A stretch of 64,000 bases of DNA from Paratinospora sagittata (GCA_035771175.1 CM069600.1:11555729-11619728); one strand, 5' to 3'. Positions 33,726 to 47,041 are shown, counted from the first letter of the stretch. Numbers and translations: made by a program. Notes: generated by a model from the sequence alone, not told the origin.

Positions 33726-33836
33726 TCAGTTGGTAGTAGAAAACAATTCAGGGTATTTCTGTTTAATTGTTGCTTCTAGTTCCCATGTTGCTTCCTCTAC
33801 GCCGTGGTGATCCCAGAGCACTTTCACAAGTGGTAT
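33726..33836 (-). pseudogene. element F integrase C-terminal tail
   Basis: The minus strand encodes IPLVKVLWDHHGVEEATWEL, then a short tail to a TAG-type end near 33726. The motif is the conserved C-terminal module of gypsy chromovirus integrases, similar to the core of a CR-type chromodomain. It is separated from the rest of the integrase by solo LTR G. Confidence 0.85.
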
Positions 33837-36823
33837 TGTGGCGACCCCGCACCCCGGACCACCAACCCCGCAGGGAATGGCAGGCGGAATGCCGGGGCGG
33901 GACGCCCGACGTAGGCATCTCCGACCACTCCTCAACTCCCGTGAGGTGGTTGAGACCCTACGAGCCTTATTTCAAACAACGACATAATATCAAAAGGTAC
34001 TAAACAAAACTACCCACCGTATTAATCATCAAAGACAAGAGATAATCCATAAAAATAAACCATAAATAAAATCATAATCCCTACAGTCTATTAAAATTGA
34101 CATACACATAAAGTCCAAAATTGTGGGTACAAATAAAAACCGTCATATGCCCACATGATCTATCCAACAAGTCCCAACTCACCCATACTACAATGTGGTA
34201 AGTATTATAATTACATAATCCAAAATATAATACTTCATAATTTAAAACACAGTTCAATCAAAATTCCTCTCAACTCACATCGAGGCTTTGGATTCTCTCG
34301 CAGGCAAGGCCCTCAAGATATAACTACTCCTTTGCCCTTATTCGGGACAGAAGGACCTGAAAGAGAAAAATGAGGGTGAGCCAACGGTGCCTAGTGAATA
34401 GAATTCAAATATGCTATCAATACTCATCAATAAATATCATGTATGCATGTCAATGTGTAGCATGATTAAAAGCTCATAACATATAAATATCAAGCATTTA
34501 TAATAAGTTCGATGCAAGTAAAAACTTATCAATTTGGATCCACATTCCACATGCATTGGGTTACTAGTGCACGTCTATTTCACCGTACCGTTGATCCCAA
34601 TCATGTTTATTTTGGGTTACTAGTGCACGTCTATTTCACCGTACCGTTGACCCCAATCTCTTCCTTTCTTAAAACCCTCCCATGACAAGGTTAAGTCCCC
34701 CTATTAGCCAGATAGATGGGCCCAACCAATGTCATAAGGTTTTCTCAAATCAATGCATCATTCAAAACATTAGAACACATTCATGCGTTCAACATACAAT
34801 ATATAAGTGATATGATGACATAAAAGATATAATCATAAATGAAGTCTACTCACAACCAAGCCTCACGAGAGTACTTAACCACACACGATCACCAAACCGA
34901 ATCAACCCAAATCAAGATCCTGAAACATTCATCAATATCCTACCATACATCAATTTCTATGCTCAATCACATAGACATTACACATCAACCCTAAATCAGC
35001 CCACATATAAACAATAGGCCTAAATCTCATCTAATCCCATCATTCAACTCAAATCACGTGACTTAGGCCTCTAATGCATAGTTCTCATACATAAACCATT
35101 CTATTAATTAAAAATACTGATTTTCAATTCCTTTAGGCATAAACATGCCCAAATTGGGTCACTTGATCACAAGTAGGCCTAACCCATGATATGGTCACAA
35201 CCACCAAATCAGTAGCATAATCAACCCTAATCATGCTTAATTAAACATAAGTTGCATCAATTCAATGATTCTAGGCCAAAAGCATCAAAAGCCCTAAAAT
35301 ATGAAATTTTCCATACTTAGGCCATATTGTCGATTTACGCTAGGTCACCATGTTCAGCCATGTATATCACTGATTTTGCATCATGGGTTCATCAACAATG
35401 GCAACTAGGTCAACATAGTTGACATGCAAGCTATTTGGAAAGGTCTAAGTTCATATTCTAAATTTAGGTATAATACAAGCAACCCTACCAATTCTTCATT
35501 TACTATTCTGTTCAGATGTATCAATATACCAACAGAAATATGTAATCACAAAATCAACCGTACAGATTGAAGTATGTGAAGAAACAAACCTTCTGTCCAA
35601 ATATCAGCCCAATCCAACGGTGGACCGAAAAGATATGTATCTTTGATGAACAAGTCTCTAATCAGACAATTTCTCCTTTCCTGCTGCAAATACTCAAACT
35701 CAGATGACTATATCACACAAAATACTAAAATTATCAACATCTTCACCGGTCACAATATATACATATCCGTTATAAACTACATACCCAAATTTGATATCCA
35801 TCCAACGGTACATTTAGGAGATCTACAAGTTTGAGCGAAACGCCACGAGAAATCCAGAATCTCCTACCAGCTTTGTTTGAGAGGTTAGATCTCTCAGAAA
35901 AAACCTTTAATCAAGATCTGCACCGTTCAGAATGCAGAACTATCCGTGGTACACTACATACCCGAATTGTATATCCATCCAACGGTAGCTTAAGGAGATC
36001 TAGAAGTTTGAACGGAACGGCGCGAGAATTTCAAACTTTCTGACCAGCTTTGTTTGAGAGGTTAGATCTCTTAGAAGAAACCTCTGATCAAGATCTTCAA
36101 CGTCCAGAATAAATAACCATAAGCTATGAACCTGCTGAAAAATTTGGAGCTCAATCTGACCATGTATTCAGAAGATCCATCTCTTTGATGAAAATGTCGC
36201 AGGGATCTTCCTCCTGCAACTCTCTCCTTCTTTCTCTTCTTCTTTCCTTTCTCTTCTTTTCTTTCTCTTCTTCTTTCCTTTCTCTCCACTCACCTCTTTC
36301 TAGCACTTCCTTGATTCCCTCCTCCACTCACCTCACTTTCTAGCACATTCTTGGATTCTCTCCTCCACTCACCTTATTTTCTAGCACATTCTTGGATTCT
36401 AGAAGTGGGCATGGGACACTTGTCCACTTTCATGCACCAACCTTCACATGTGTTGGTCTCATACTACCCATACCAACCACATGTACTTTAACCAATCTCA
36501 TGCTTCCATGTATTTTAAATGTTCAATCCATTTAATACACCAAATTTTCATTCTCATTTATCCTTTTTTTCAATCAATCCTAACCCATATCAATTCATGG
36601 TTTAATGGGCTCATGCATAAATAATAACATATGCATTATACTTTAATTTAACATGACCCATATACAATTTATGATACACATATTTATATACATTATCAAG
36701 CATCAACTATACAAACATTAAACAACCATCAAACAAACACCAAACATATCAAGGCAACACATAGAGTTTGGGCAAAATGCAATTGGGTTATGGGCTAGAT
36801 GAAATAATTTTCGGGGCGTCACA
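33837..36823 (-). mobile_element. element G: 2,987-bp solo LTR inserted in element F
   Basis: The plus strand starts TGTGGCGACCCC and ends GGGGCGTCACA; a perfect 5-bp duplication GGTAT flanks it at 33832-33836 and 36824-36828. The minus-strand reading (TGTGACGCCCCG to GGTCGCCACA) is typical of long plant gypsy LTRs. No internal PBS, PPT or coding domain is present, so a solo LTR from LTR-LTR recombination is likely. It contains a 2-copy repeat of about 62 bp at 34553-34665 (TTACTAGTGCACGTCTATTT) and a 2-copy repeat of about 180 bp at 35790-36090 (CAGCTTTGTTTGAGAGGTTA). Confidence 0.88.
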
Positions 36824-36828
36824 GGTAT

Positions 36829-38343
36829 GCTACGTCGCCGTAGTTCGTGAGTTTTTTTTATCTAAAATCTGGATTGCTTTCTCCTGATACGTATTTCCTT
36901 CCTCAACCCGAACCTCGACTAAAGTGATGATATGTGAAGGATCAGGACGATACTTGCGAAGCATAGATACGTGAAAAACGTCATGAACCTTAGGCATGGA
37001 CGATGAAAGGAACAGACGATAAGAAAGTTTGCCAATACGTTCAATGATCTGAAATGGACCGATATATCGCGGGGAGAGCTTGCCTTTGATTCCAAAGCGT
37101 TTGACACCTCTTGTGGGCTGGACTTTCAGAAAAACAAAGTCCCCCTTATCAAAGTTTAGAGGTTGTCTCCGCTAGTTCAGGGCCTAACTGCGGTCGATCT
37201 GCCATATCTAACCAACATACCGGAGATCTGCAAGGCCGACCATAAAGAGCCTCGTATGGTGCCATGCCGATACTAGTTTGGTAGCTGTTATTGTATGCAA
37301 ACTCAGCTAGATGCAAATACTTGGCCCATCCATCATTAAAGTCCAAAATGTAGCATCGTAACATGTCTTCTAAGATTTGGATAAGCCGCTTTGACTGCCC
37401 ATCAGTCTGAGGGTGGAAGGCTGTGCTCATAGTGATCTTAGAACCCATTTTATTCTGGAAGCTTTTTCAAAAGTTGGATGTAAATCGAGGGTCTCGATCA
37501 GAGACGATCGTGAGTGGTATGCCATGAAGGCGTACGATCTCTCTTTTATGTAGTTCTGCAAGTTTGGCGGGATTATCCGTGAACTTTATTGGCAAGAAGT
37601 GTGCAGACTTTGTAAGTCTGTCAATGATAACCCAGATAGCATCTTGCCCTTTATTGTTTCGAGGTAAGGCCGTGACAAAATCCATTGCGATGTTCTCCCA
37701 TTTCCATTCTCCAATAGGTAACGGCTGGAGAAGTCCAGAGGGAAGTCTTCGTTCTGCCTTAACTTTCTGGCAAACGAGACATCGAGCAACGAAGTCTGCA
37801 ATTGCCTTTTTCATTTCAGAAAACCAAAATTGACGCTTGACATCCTTGTACATATTGTCACCCCCAGGATGCATAGCGTACCTTGAACAGTGCATCTCAG
37901 TAAGCACTTCTTGACGAACCTCAGGATCGTCATTGGCTCCATATCCAGAAACCGACCAATGAGGAAGGTCCTGGCCGCTGAGTAGAAGTTCTCGTTTCTC
38001 CATTAACATAGGGTCATTGGCTTGAGTGGCTAAAATCTTTCGAACGAGCTCAAAGTTGGCTGATAATTGGGAGAGTCGTGGTTTTGGTCCCTCTACGTTC
38101 AACTGTAGGTTAAAGTTCTCCAACTCTGTAACCAACTTTCCCATTTCGTAGTTAAGAGTGCAAGCAACATAAGATTTTCTACTCAAGGCATCGGCCACAA
38201 CATTGGCCTTTCCGGGATGGTACTGGAGTTGAAAGTCATAATCTTTCAAGAATTCCAACCATCGTCGTTGGCAGAGGTTTAGGTCTCTCTGAGAGTATAT
38301 GTACTTAAGACTCTTGTGATCCGAGAAGACCTCAAACCGTTGA
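36829..38343 (-). pseudogene. element F RNase H end and integrase
   Basis: The minus strand reads the RNase H connection ([13 protein letters not shown]), the integrase zinc domain ([29 protein letters not shown]), and the catalytic core ([31 protein letters not shown], where SER is usual). The tail (GKLSPRYIGPFQII, VHDVFHVSMLRKY) lies at 36900-37140. Breaks: an in-frame stop at the RNase H join near 38353, a frame break near 37455 and a deletion near 37149. The change from E to K in the DDE motif would by itself inactivate catalysis. Confidence 0.9.
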
Positions 38344-38351
38344 CCGTATAG

Positions 38352-39260
38352 TTAATGACGCCATAACTTCAGTGCAAATACGACGGCTGCAAGTTCTAAG
38401 TCATGCGTTGGGTAATTACCCTCATGAATCTTCAGTTGTCTGGATGCATATGCAACCACTTGGCCTTCTTGCATTAGCACGACACCTAAGCCTTGGAGAG
38501 AGGCGACGGTGTATAATGAAAATCCAATTGCATTTCTTGGAGTGATAAGTACAGGTGCCGTCGTGAGGCGTTTCTTCAATTCCTGAAATGATGCTTCACA
38601 TGAGGGATTCGAGATAAATCGCACGTCTTTTCGAGTGAGCTTGGTCATAGGTTCAACAATCTTTGAGAAGTCCTTGATGAAGCATCTGTAATAGCCAGCC
38701 AAACAAAGAAAACTCATAATCTGAGTAACAGTGGTAGGCTGCTTCCAATTTAAAACTGCTTCAACCTTAGAAGGATCTACCTCAATGCCATTGCCTGAAA
38801 CCACATGGCCTAGGAATTGAACTCTTTTTGCCCAAAATTCGCACTTACTCAACTTTGCATACAGTTGGTGGCTTCTCAAGCTCTAGAGGACTATCTTCAA
38901 ATGTATTTTATGGTCTTCCTCGGTTGAGGAATATATCAAGATGTCGTCCACAAAAACCACCACAAATCGGTCTAAGTATAACTTGAATATGCGATTCATC
39001 AAATCCATGAATGCAGCAGGTGCATTTGTTAGACCGAACGGCATAACTAAGAACTCGTAATGACCGTACCAAGTTCTGAAAGCCGTCTTGGTGATGTCCG
39101 ACTCTCGGATCCGGAGTTGGTTATAACCGGACCGTAAATCAATCTTAGAGAAAAATTTGGCATCTCTAAGTTGGTCGAACAAGTCATCGATCCTGGGCAA
39201 TGGATATCTATTCTGGAGCACCCCAGGGTGATGAACTCTTTCTGATGAAGCCATTACTCT
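38352..39260 (-). pseudogene. element F reverse transcriptase and RNase H
   Basis: RT motifs [29 protein letters not shown] and [10 protein letters not shown] lie at 38883-39200; after a stop near 38881 the RT thumb continues ([16 protein letters not shown]). RNase H begins [10 protein letters not shown], where the catalytic Asp of YTDAS is replaced by Val. A deletion of about 80 bp at 39208-39225 removes the RT segment between the SPWGAP motif and RYPLPRIDD, compared with element D. Confidence 0.9.
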
Positions 39261-41250
39261 CTAATTCCTTCAGTTGTTTGTCTAATTCGACCAGCTCGAC
39301 ATTGGACATTCTGTATGGAGGAATTGAGATAGGCCCTGTCCCAGGTATGAGGTTGATTTCAAAATCGAATTCCCTAACTAGAGGTAGATCAGGAAGGTCA
39401 TTAAGAAAAACTGTTGGGAACTCAGATATGACTGGAATATCGTGTACTTCGGGAGGGTACAGTGTTGGTGATTCATTTCCGTTACCAAGGGACAACGCTC
39501 GAAGTTGTGACTTGAGAAGTGCAACTGTTGATTTGTGTATCCATTTCCTTGTTCCCTGAATCTTGACAAACTCTCCTGTAGGCAAGGTTAACTGAACTTG
39601 CTTATTCATACAGTCGATCTTTGCATTTAGTGGTGCTAGCCAGTCCATGCCGAGGATGATGTCGAAGTCTCCAATATCCATCACAAAAAGATCAGCATAT
39701 ATTATCTGTTCTGACATTCGAAGCTCACATCGAGAACACTGCAAATTCACGTCAGTACCAGATCCGAACGGTGATGTGACATGGAGTGTGATGTTTATGG
39801 GTTCAGGATGCAGGCCTAAATGTCTTATCAATGACGACGATATAAAAGAATGCGTAGCACCTGAATCAAACAAAACATGCACCATTGTATTGAACAAAGG
39901 AAAAGTACCTTCGACTACATTATTGTCTGGGAGGGGTTGGTGAGCGATGGCATATGCTCTGCCCTGATTCAGTTGACCCTGGTTCTGTTGGTTCTGCCTG
40001 GGTTGGGCATTAGCAGCAGGTGGTGCTTGTTGGATCGAAACAACGGGAATAGGTTGCTGAAGGTGCGGACAAGCATATCTTACGTGGCCCTTCTGGCCAC
40101 AGTTGAAACAAGTCAGCCTGTACTACTGATTGTTTGGCTGGCCATTCTGATAATTCTGCTGGCCTAGCTGATTGTGGTATCGACCACCACCTCTGCCATT
40201 GCCGTTTCGACGACCACCTCTTCCATAACGACCTCCACGGCCATGATTTCGGAAACCCTGATGGTGAGGGTTAGAAGGTTCAGCCGCAGGTGTTGTAGAC
40301 TCATTCTGCGAAACCGGGGCTGGGAGGGCTGGGTTTGGATAGTAGTAGGGCGTCTTCTTGTTGCCCCGTTGCAAGCCTTGTAAGGAAAACGTTGCAGGCC
40401 GTTTGCCCTTATTCATTCGTCGTTCCCGTAAGATAGTCTCCTGTTCAAAGCTGATGGCCCTGTCAACAACCTCCTTGTAAATCTTGAGATCCAAGATCGA
40501 CAAGGCATGTCGAATGTCATGGCGAAGACCATTATAAAATTTCTCAGTCTTATCTCGCTCCTTTGAGATGGTGGAGAGAGAGTAGACTGATAATTCTTTG
40601 AAGTTTCCAGCATATTCTCTGACGGTCATGGTGCCCTGATAAAACTTAGCAAATTCCTGGCGCTTCTGCTTTGTCACCGCGCTGGAAAAATAGTCATCAA
40701 TAAACATTGACTCAAACTGTTGCCAAGTCATATCTGCTATATTGACCCTTGGGTCTTCTTTCACTGTGATCCACCATGTGTTTGCGGCACCAACAAGTTG
40801 GTAGGTTGCTAGTGGAATTTTGCGAGTCTCATCGACTCCCATTGCATCAAGAGCCTTCTTTGACTCATCCAGCCACTTTTGCACCTCATCAGCCTTAATG
40901 GTGCCAGCGAAAGTAAGAGGTTGTAGCCGCTTGTATTTAGTAATCTGATCGGTTTGAGCTTCCAACCCAATTTTTACAGGTGTTTAAACCGTGGCCACCT
41001 GACAGGGCACGGTCTCACGAACTGCCGATTGAACAATAACTTTTATTGCTTCAATAAACCCGACGAAGAAGGTTTCCATGCTCGAAGGCATGGCAAAGGG
41101 TGCGGTTGGGGGTGGTATTGCCTGCCCCGATGTAGTGGCAGTGTTGGGTGTGGCCTGTGCTGTTGTCGGAGGCATTGGTTCCTGAATGTCAGGAGGTGCC
41201 TCCACTGCGGGACGAACCGTACGTGGTCTTCCTCTCTTCCTGGTTAGCAT
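39208..41250 (-). pseudogene. element F gag and protease
   Basis: The start [14 protein letters not shown] at 41250 matches the gag start of element D. The gag core ([38 protein letters not shown]) follows; stops occur at about 40983 (TAA) and 40122 (TAG). The zinc knuckle CFNCGQKGHVRYAC is at about 40070-40110 and the protease motif LFDSGATHSFIS at about 39830-39870. The ORF part 39208-39897 runs through protease to the SPWGAP motif at the start of RT. Element D lacks the zinc knuckle and the DSGA part. Confidence 0.9.
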
Positions 41251-42032
41251 TTTCTCACTGGCAAGGAAAAAAGAAAACCAAGATTAAGAAATTGTAGCCA
41301 AGTATAATGTTATAGCATGCTCAGCAACAATTTCGAGAGTACTGCAATATTAAAATCACATATTTTCTAAGTATAGTGTAAGGTTTTTGTTGAGGAATCA
41401 AATAATCTTATTTATCTTTTATGTTTGGCCATGGTGTAAAAACAAGGTTAGAATGTGTATATAATAAGTAGAAAACTTTGCAAGTATTTAAAATGATTTG
41501 GTTCTGGTTGTTTGTGAACATACATATATATCGCATTGAAAATCCATACGAGTCATAAGAATTCTAAGATTTGCCTTGGTAAATATCCTGATCTAACGTT
41601 CTATCGTAATCTTATGTATTCAGACGCTTACTCGTAGTCTTTTCGATTATTATCCAAGTTCATGTGTCCCATACCACATGAATTTAGTAATAAGGGTGTC
41701 AACCAAGTTAAGTTGTATGAACACGGTCTCTAAAAACATTAGCTGAATAGAAGTTCACCAATAGTATCTTCCAAGTTTACTCGTCCCATATCGTGTAAAC
41801 TTAGTGATAATGTTAGTAATGCAACTTTCTCCAAATGTTTCTTTTCACACAAGGTCATGAGTTTTCTTACTTTCACATTTTATTTAGTATCCTCCAATTT
41901 TGTTGTGTCCCATACCACTCCAAAGTTAGTGATACAAAAGAAAGAATGGTTGTAAGTCGGCCCACCAAAGATAGTATTTAAACAAAACAATTTCATTTAT
42001 ATATATCAAAGAAAAGTTTACAATGCCAAGAA
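41251..42032 (-). ncRNA. element F spacer between ORF1 and gag, with three phased hairpins
   Basis: On the minus strand GGTATGGGAC occurs at 41907-41916, GATATGGGAC at 41783-41792 and GGTATGGGAC at 41666-41675 (spacings 124 and 117). Each lies in a hairpin loop; the third has stem TTCATGTG / CACATGAA and the second AAGTTTAC / GTAAACTT. The rest of the spacer has no ORF. It corresponds to 52371-53150 in D. Confidence 0.65.
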
Positions 42033-43642
42033 TTAATTGTAACTTTCTTGCCTACTACTACTCCTTCGAGATCTACTGCTACGTACAGAACGACTACTAA
42101 CAGAAGGTTGAGAGTGTGCACGCTCTGCGTCGGAGTTTTGCAACCGGGTTAATATATTATTGTGGCTCTCTCTTAGTGTAGCAATATTGGATGCCATTTC
42201 ATCTAACCGTTCAAGTAGGTTAGTCGGTTGTCCCACTGGTGGTTGATGGGTCGTTTGTCCCGTAGGAGAAGGGTAGGCCATAGACATTGGGGGAAAGTAT
42301 TGGTTCATAGGTGGAAGGTAGTTGTTTTGATTGTGCGGGGATCCCCCCCATGGATATTTGGACTTGTTTGTGGTGAAAAAGTTTGAAACAATGGGCTTAT
42401 CGGGATGTTTTGTCCTCCAAGATTTGGTGACGCCCAATAGTGTTGTTGTTGGTTCACAAAAACTTGTGGAACTGGCTGATACTGTACCGTAGGAGGTGGC
42501 AATCTTTGGTACGAAGTGGTGCCTTGAGTGGGCACGTTCCAAGTTGGTGGATTTGCTGGCGTACCTTGTCTTTCATGACTTTGTGTAGGTTGATTTAGTG
42601 TGGCATATAACTCTTCGTCAGTGAGTGGTCGATCGGTTGGATCACTATTCGGGGCTGGGTCTGATGTAGGATTTGGATTTGAATTATTATTTGGGCCTTC
42701 TTGGACGGGCATCTTGTGTCGACTTTTGCGAAGGCAACGCCCATGCTGATCTCTCCTTCTTTCGGCATTTCTTATCGTCGTGCCGAATACATCTTCGTCA
42801 GTTACCCCTCCACTTGTGCCATATGTCTTGAAGATAGAGGATGCTGTAACTGGTTCAGTGATCAGCTTCGACGTGACATCTAAAGTGTCGACGTTTGCCT
42901 CGTATAGTATCCTCATAATCAAGACGTCATAGCCAAGGAATTCTTTTCCCAAAGGGTTTTGTATCACCCTCAACATTTGTTGGATAATAATGTGAGGTAG
43001 GGAGACCGTAATTTTCTTTTGTATGCAGTATAACATAAGAAGTTGAGCCCTTGACATAGTGCCTCTAGTCCCCCTTTCTGGCAAGATGTTGCCATATACA
43101 ATCTTTCCGAGGCCGGCATGAGATGGTTTAAGATGATTGTTTGGGAGGCTGGTGTATGTTGATTGAGTGTATGGCTCTTTGGCGAGGGAATTGAACAATT
43201 GTTCATTAGATTCTGCGATCTCTGCAACTGTCTGGGGTTCATGTGGATCGATAATCCTCTCCTCAATCGGAATCTCTAAAAGTCGAGCAATAAGTTCGAC
43301 GTTGATAGGAATTTTTATCCCCATAACTGTTGTCTCCAATACAGGGCTGATTCCCTCTTCTGGAAGTCCTACGTAATTCATGGCTTCATAGAAGGATCTC
43401 ACCAAGTTGTAAGAGACTTGTCCCTTGACTTTGGTTATATTTAACCAATCCAATGTTGCGAGTTTGTCGTGAAGGATGGGGCGGAGGCGGAGATCGCTAT
43501 TGTCGATGCTCCTCACAGTCATAACCTCTCTTTTGGACAATTCCTTGAGTCTAGTGGGAATTGGTTCCCTGCTAGTGGAAGTTGTTCCTTCCCTTAAGGC
43601 CATTCTTTGGTTGAAAGGAAAACAAATTTGTGAAAAACACAA
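42033..43642 (-). pseudogene. element F extra ORF upstream of gag (unknown function)
   Basis: A 445-codon open frame (42305-43642) and a second frame (42033-about 42350) form one ORF of about 535 codons broken by an indel near 42345, in a run of C. The likely start is the ATG at 43603 (ALREGTTSTSREP). The N-terminal two thirds, with motifs RPILHDKLATLDWLNIT and GNILPERGTRGTMSRAQLL, is about 83% identical to the D copy. The C-terminal third is Pro/Gln/Asn-rich and ends in a coiled-coil-like LLERLDEMASNIATLRESHN and an Arg/Ser tail. It is faintly reminiscent of the 'putative plant transposon protein' family found in other plant LTR elements; that is a recollection, not a search. Confidence 0.75.
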
Positions 43643-44281
43643 AATATATTCCTAACATTTTTAAGATTTATGCCTTGTCTGCTAGACAATATTTTCTAGT
43701 TTTCGTTTAATGTTTATGCCATTATGAAAATTTCTTCATTAGTAATATGCTGTATATATGTCGTATTTACATAGGACATATTTAATCATAACTATATATA
43801 TAGTTTCCATAAAGCAACTATATATATATATATTTGAAATTAACTATATAAAAATCATATATAGTTGTTTTTAATCCAAATCTTAACTATATATATAATT
43901 CATATATATATAGTTCTAGATATATCAAGTAAAATTTTTCAAATTTTTTTTTTTTATCAAATAGAATTTTTTTCAATTTTTTTTTTTATTAAAATAAAAT
44001 TTTTTTCGAATATTTTTTTTTTTTTATACATACCTCATATACACTAAGGTATATAGATATATATATTCAATCATAACTACACATATAGTTTCTAATAAAT
44101 CATGACTATATGTATATTTAAATCAAACTATATAAAAATCATATAGTTTTCTAGATATATATTTAATACAAATCTCAACTATATATAATTGACATATGTA
44201 TATATAGTTCTAGAGATATATATATCTAATAAAATTTTTCTTCCCCTAATTTGGTGGACTTGGGCGGGCCGTGGACCGTAC
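43643..44281 (-). other. element F leader between PBS and extra ORF
   Basis: It is strongly AT-rich with runs of T at 43940-44030 and many ACTATATAT repeats. The D equivalent (50049-50737) has the complementary A-rich runs and GAAAATTATTTATT repeats. No ORF is supported. Confidence 0.75.
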
Positions 44282-44293
44282 GCTCTGATACCA
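44282..44293 (-). other. element F primer-binding site
   Basis: The minus strand reads TGGTATCAGAGC, five bases inside the 5' LTR end at 44299. Confidence 0.93.
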
Positions 44294-44298
44294 TTAAA

Positions 44299-45673
44299 TG
44301 TCACACCCCGCCCGGACGCGCCTAAACCGGCGGTACACTCACGGACGGGGCGCGCATTTGGAACAATTACAATGGTAACAACAGAGTGCGCAACGGAAAT
44401 ACGGTACACACAGTACAAATCTAATTTCATTTAATTCAGAATACTTTGTACATAAAATGGTCAAGGAAACATACTCCCAAAATCCCCAATGAATCATACA
44501 AAGGAAACAAAATGTGGGCCCCATAACCTGCACCCAGTCCACCCTAATTTCCTGTGAAAGATTGGATAATAATGGAGTGAGCTTAACGCGCTCAGTGGGT
44601 AAATAGTGCATGAGTATAACAATTAATAAAGCATACTTCAATATCAAATATCTTAAATACACATGTGAGCATCATAATCAATCAATATGTATGTATGCAT
44701 GACACCGTCTCGTAATGGTTTGATGAACGTACATCGCCTGAATTCACGTACAGGAACGATGTTCTGGATTCACGTACTGATGTCCCTCCCCGGGTGTAGC
44801 CGGGTTCTCATGTACGTCCCTCTCCAGAAAAATGTAATGAATAGCGAGCAATGCTCCTAACTATTCTATGAGTCATAAACCATATACGTCCCTAAGTGGT
44901 GATATGTATGATGCCAATGCATGAACTGGTCTAGTCTTTTCATGAAATTTAGACTGACTTTGGCAACGTCTAGTGATCCTTATCAGGGTCGGTATCACGA
45001 CGTGCAAGATTAGGACATTCAGTATTACTGTATAAGCTGATAGCTTTCAATAAGACCAACTAGATCAGTCCCCAGTTGAGAGGTGAGACACAAGGTATGC
45101 TTAAATACCAATCGCCTAGAGCAGCCCGCTGCCTCCCGTTCACTATTTAAAGTTACTGAGGACAAGACCGAGTCTAGTTGAGTCAGATTGACCACAAATC
45201 CGGCATTATAACAGCGCAATACATGAATTCCAAATATACAGGCATAAGTGCGGCAGTATAAACAGTATATGACATAATGCAGTGTAAATGAATAGTAGAC
45301 ATAATAATAATTGAATGTAAACTTTAATAAAAGTTATGAAACACGCAAACCTATGTTTCGTTCCCCACCTTCAGATAAAACTTCTTCTTTCAGATCTGGC
45401 GCTTTCCTCCGGACAGAACTTCGTTGCACCGCTTTCAGACCTGGCGCTTTCCTTCGGACAGAACTTTGTTGCACCGCGCCGAGAGTCTCGGACAAAGAGT
45501 CTCAAAAACTTAGAATGCGTGGAAAGGAGAAGAAATTCACAAGAGAAGGTGATTTGGTGTGAGAAATGAGAAATGAGAAATGAGGAGGTTTCTTATATAG
45601 AGATTTTTGCGCCTGAACGTTCGGGCGTCGCCCAAATAGTAATTTTTTTTTTTGTGAAATACAGGGTATTACA
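44299..45673 (-). repeat. element F 5' LTR
   Basis: It is 1,375 bp and pairs with 32098-33486. It differs by an extra 28 bp near 44748 (AGGAACGATGTTCTGGATTC), a tandem duplication of about 42 bp near 45412-45478 and only one copy of the GAACGTTC minisatellite unit. The TATA box is at 45593-45599 (minus). Confidence 0.92.
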
Positions 45674-46762
45674 TATATGTATGGATTTCTAAAATGTTTG
45701 ATTCGATTATTTTTTTGTTTACTAGTGTTTTCTTACCCTGTTTTTTTATATATGTATATATATATATTTTAAGTGCGTGTGAGTCGTAGATAAGTTTTTC
45801 AATTGTTATTTTCATGTTTTACGTTTAGATTTTTGTTTTCTAAGCTTTAAAGTTCTATGTTTAGGGCTTGTTTCTAGGGTTTTTTTCAAAGATATGGTAG
45901 AACTAGGATTTTTTTTATATATTTCTCAAGTGTGCATAAATTTGTTGTAAAAGTTAAAATTCTGATTTTGAGTTCAAGGTAGATTAGGCTTTTATTTTTT
46001 TGGTCTATGACCCCAGTGTCCCCACTAACCCCTTTACAGAGGGGACGAAAATATTTCAGAGCCGGCGAATAAGTATGAGCATGAACTCAAACTCGAAATT
46101 AAGAACTCGTCCCTAAACCATGACTTATACCTCGTCCCTCGTCTAACGAGGCTACCCAACTTTTGGTTACTAGTCTATCATTCCAAAGTGGGTGGAATGA
46201 GAGGATATTAAAAATATGTTACAAGCATGCTAAAACAAATGCATTATTATTAACATAAATTGTCCATATCATACTTACAAGTGCCAAATGGTAGTTTGCT
46301 CTGCCTAAAATGTCCACAAGAAACATCCTTCCCAAAAAAAAAAAAAAAAGTCACAAGAAACTTTATGGAAATATATATGATTTTATGTATATAATTTAAT
46401 TACTTCAGAAGAATTTTGACTGTAGTGTGATCCGTGAGTCAGCTATAACAATCAAAGCATGACAAGTATGAACTTCATAATTAAAGAGCACACTTCCTTT
46501 ACAGAGCAAGAAAAGGCATTGATTTGGCTCTAAATAAAACTTTGTGTTCGTTGCTGTGGGCTCTGAATTTCACACAACAGCCTCTCTGAAACCAGTTCTT
46601 CAAGATCCACCACAACCCATTACAACAAAAAACGTTTCAAAGATCAGATTCTCCAACATTCAATGCTCATAACATTATCTTGCCATGAAGATTGGATAAA
46701 GTGGTTATTATCCCCCCACTCTGGAAGCTCTAATTCTCCACTCATTTCGCAGATTTATATCT
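45674..46762. other. intergenic region, nothing recognised
   Basis: AT-rich DNA with an A-run near 46330-46348 and no convincing ORF. A GC-richer stretch at 46010-46190 (GACCCCAGTGTCCCC, CTCGTCCCTCGTC) lacks any recognisable product. Confidence 0.5.
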
Positions 46763-47000
46763 GTCACACTCCGATTTTCAAAACTTCAATTTAAAGTAAT
46801 AAGAATAAATATTTGCTCTTATCAAGAAAATAGCAAAAAGAAAATTGAGGCGTGAATTATATCCATCTACCTTAACCCCAAAATCTTTACACAGGTAAAA
46901 ATAAATTTAACAATATCATTTATATTCAAAATAAGGTTACAAGTTAAGTGTAATCCCCTGAAATAACGGACTGGATGTAGCCAAGAACCTCAGCCAAATT
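46763..47000 (-). mobile_element. LTR terminal fragment related to the E family
   Basis: The plus strand reads TGTCACACTCCGATTTTCAA, then GAGGCGTGAATTATATCCAT and CTACCTTAACCCC. The reversed end of the E LTR has the same layout (TGTAACACCCCGATATTCAA, GACGCTACTCGTATCCGT, CTATCTTAACCC). It is a diverged relative on the minus strand; its other end is unclear. Confidence 0.55.
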
Positions 47001-47041
47001 GACACCCTTAAAAGATTAAGCACGTTGATGAAATCGAAGAA

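Larger units (their letters stand above)
32098..45673 (-). mobile_element. element F: Ty3/gypsy element with an extra ORF, carrying solo LTR G
   Basis: It has 3' and 5' LTRs of about 1.38 kb, PBS, an extra ORF, a hairpin-bearing spacer, gag, protease, RT, RNase H, integrase and PPT, all on the minus strand. It is the same family as element D. It contains a 2,987-bp solo LTR in the integrase tail and many frame breaks. The 5-mers flanking it do not match (TGCCC left, TATAT right), so the ends may have been rearranged. Confidence 0.92.

Noticed and set aside
32098..45673. Target-site duplication for element F
   Set aside because: TGCCC on the left and TATAT on the right do not match; no convincing alternative within a few bases.
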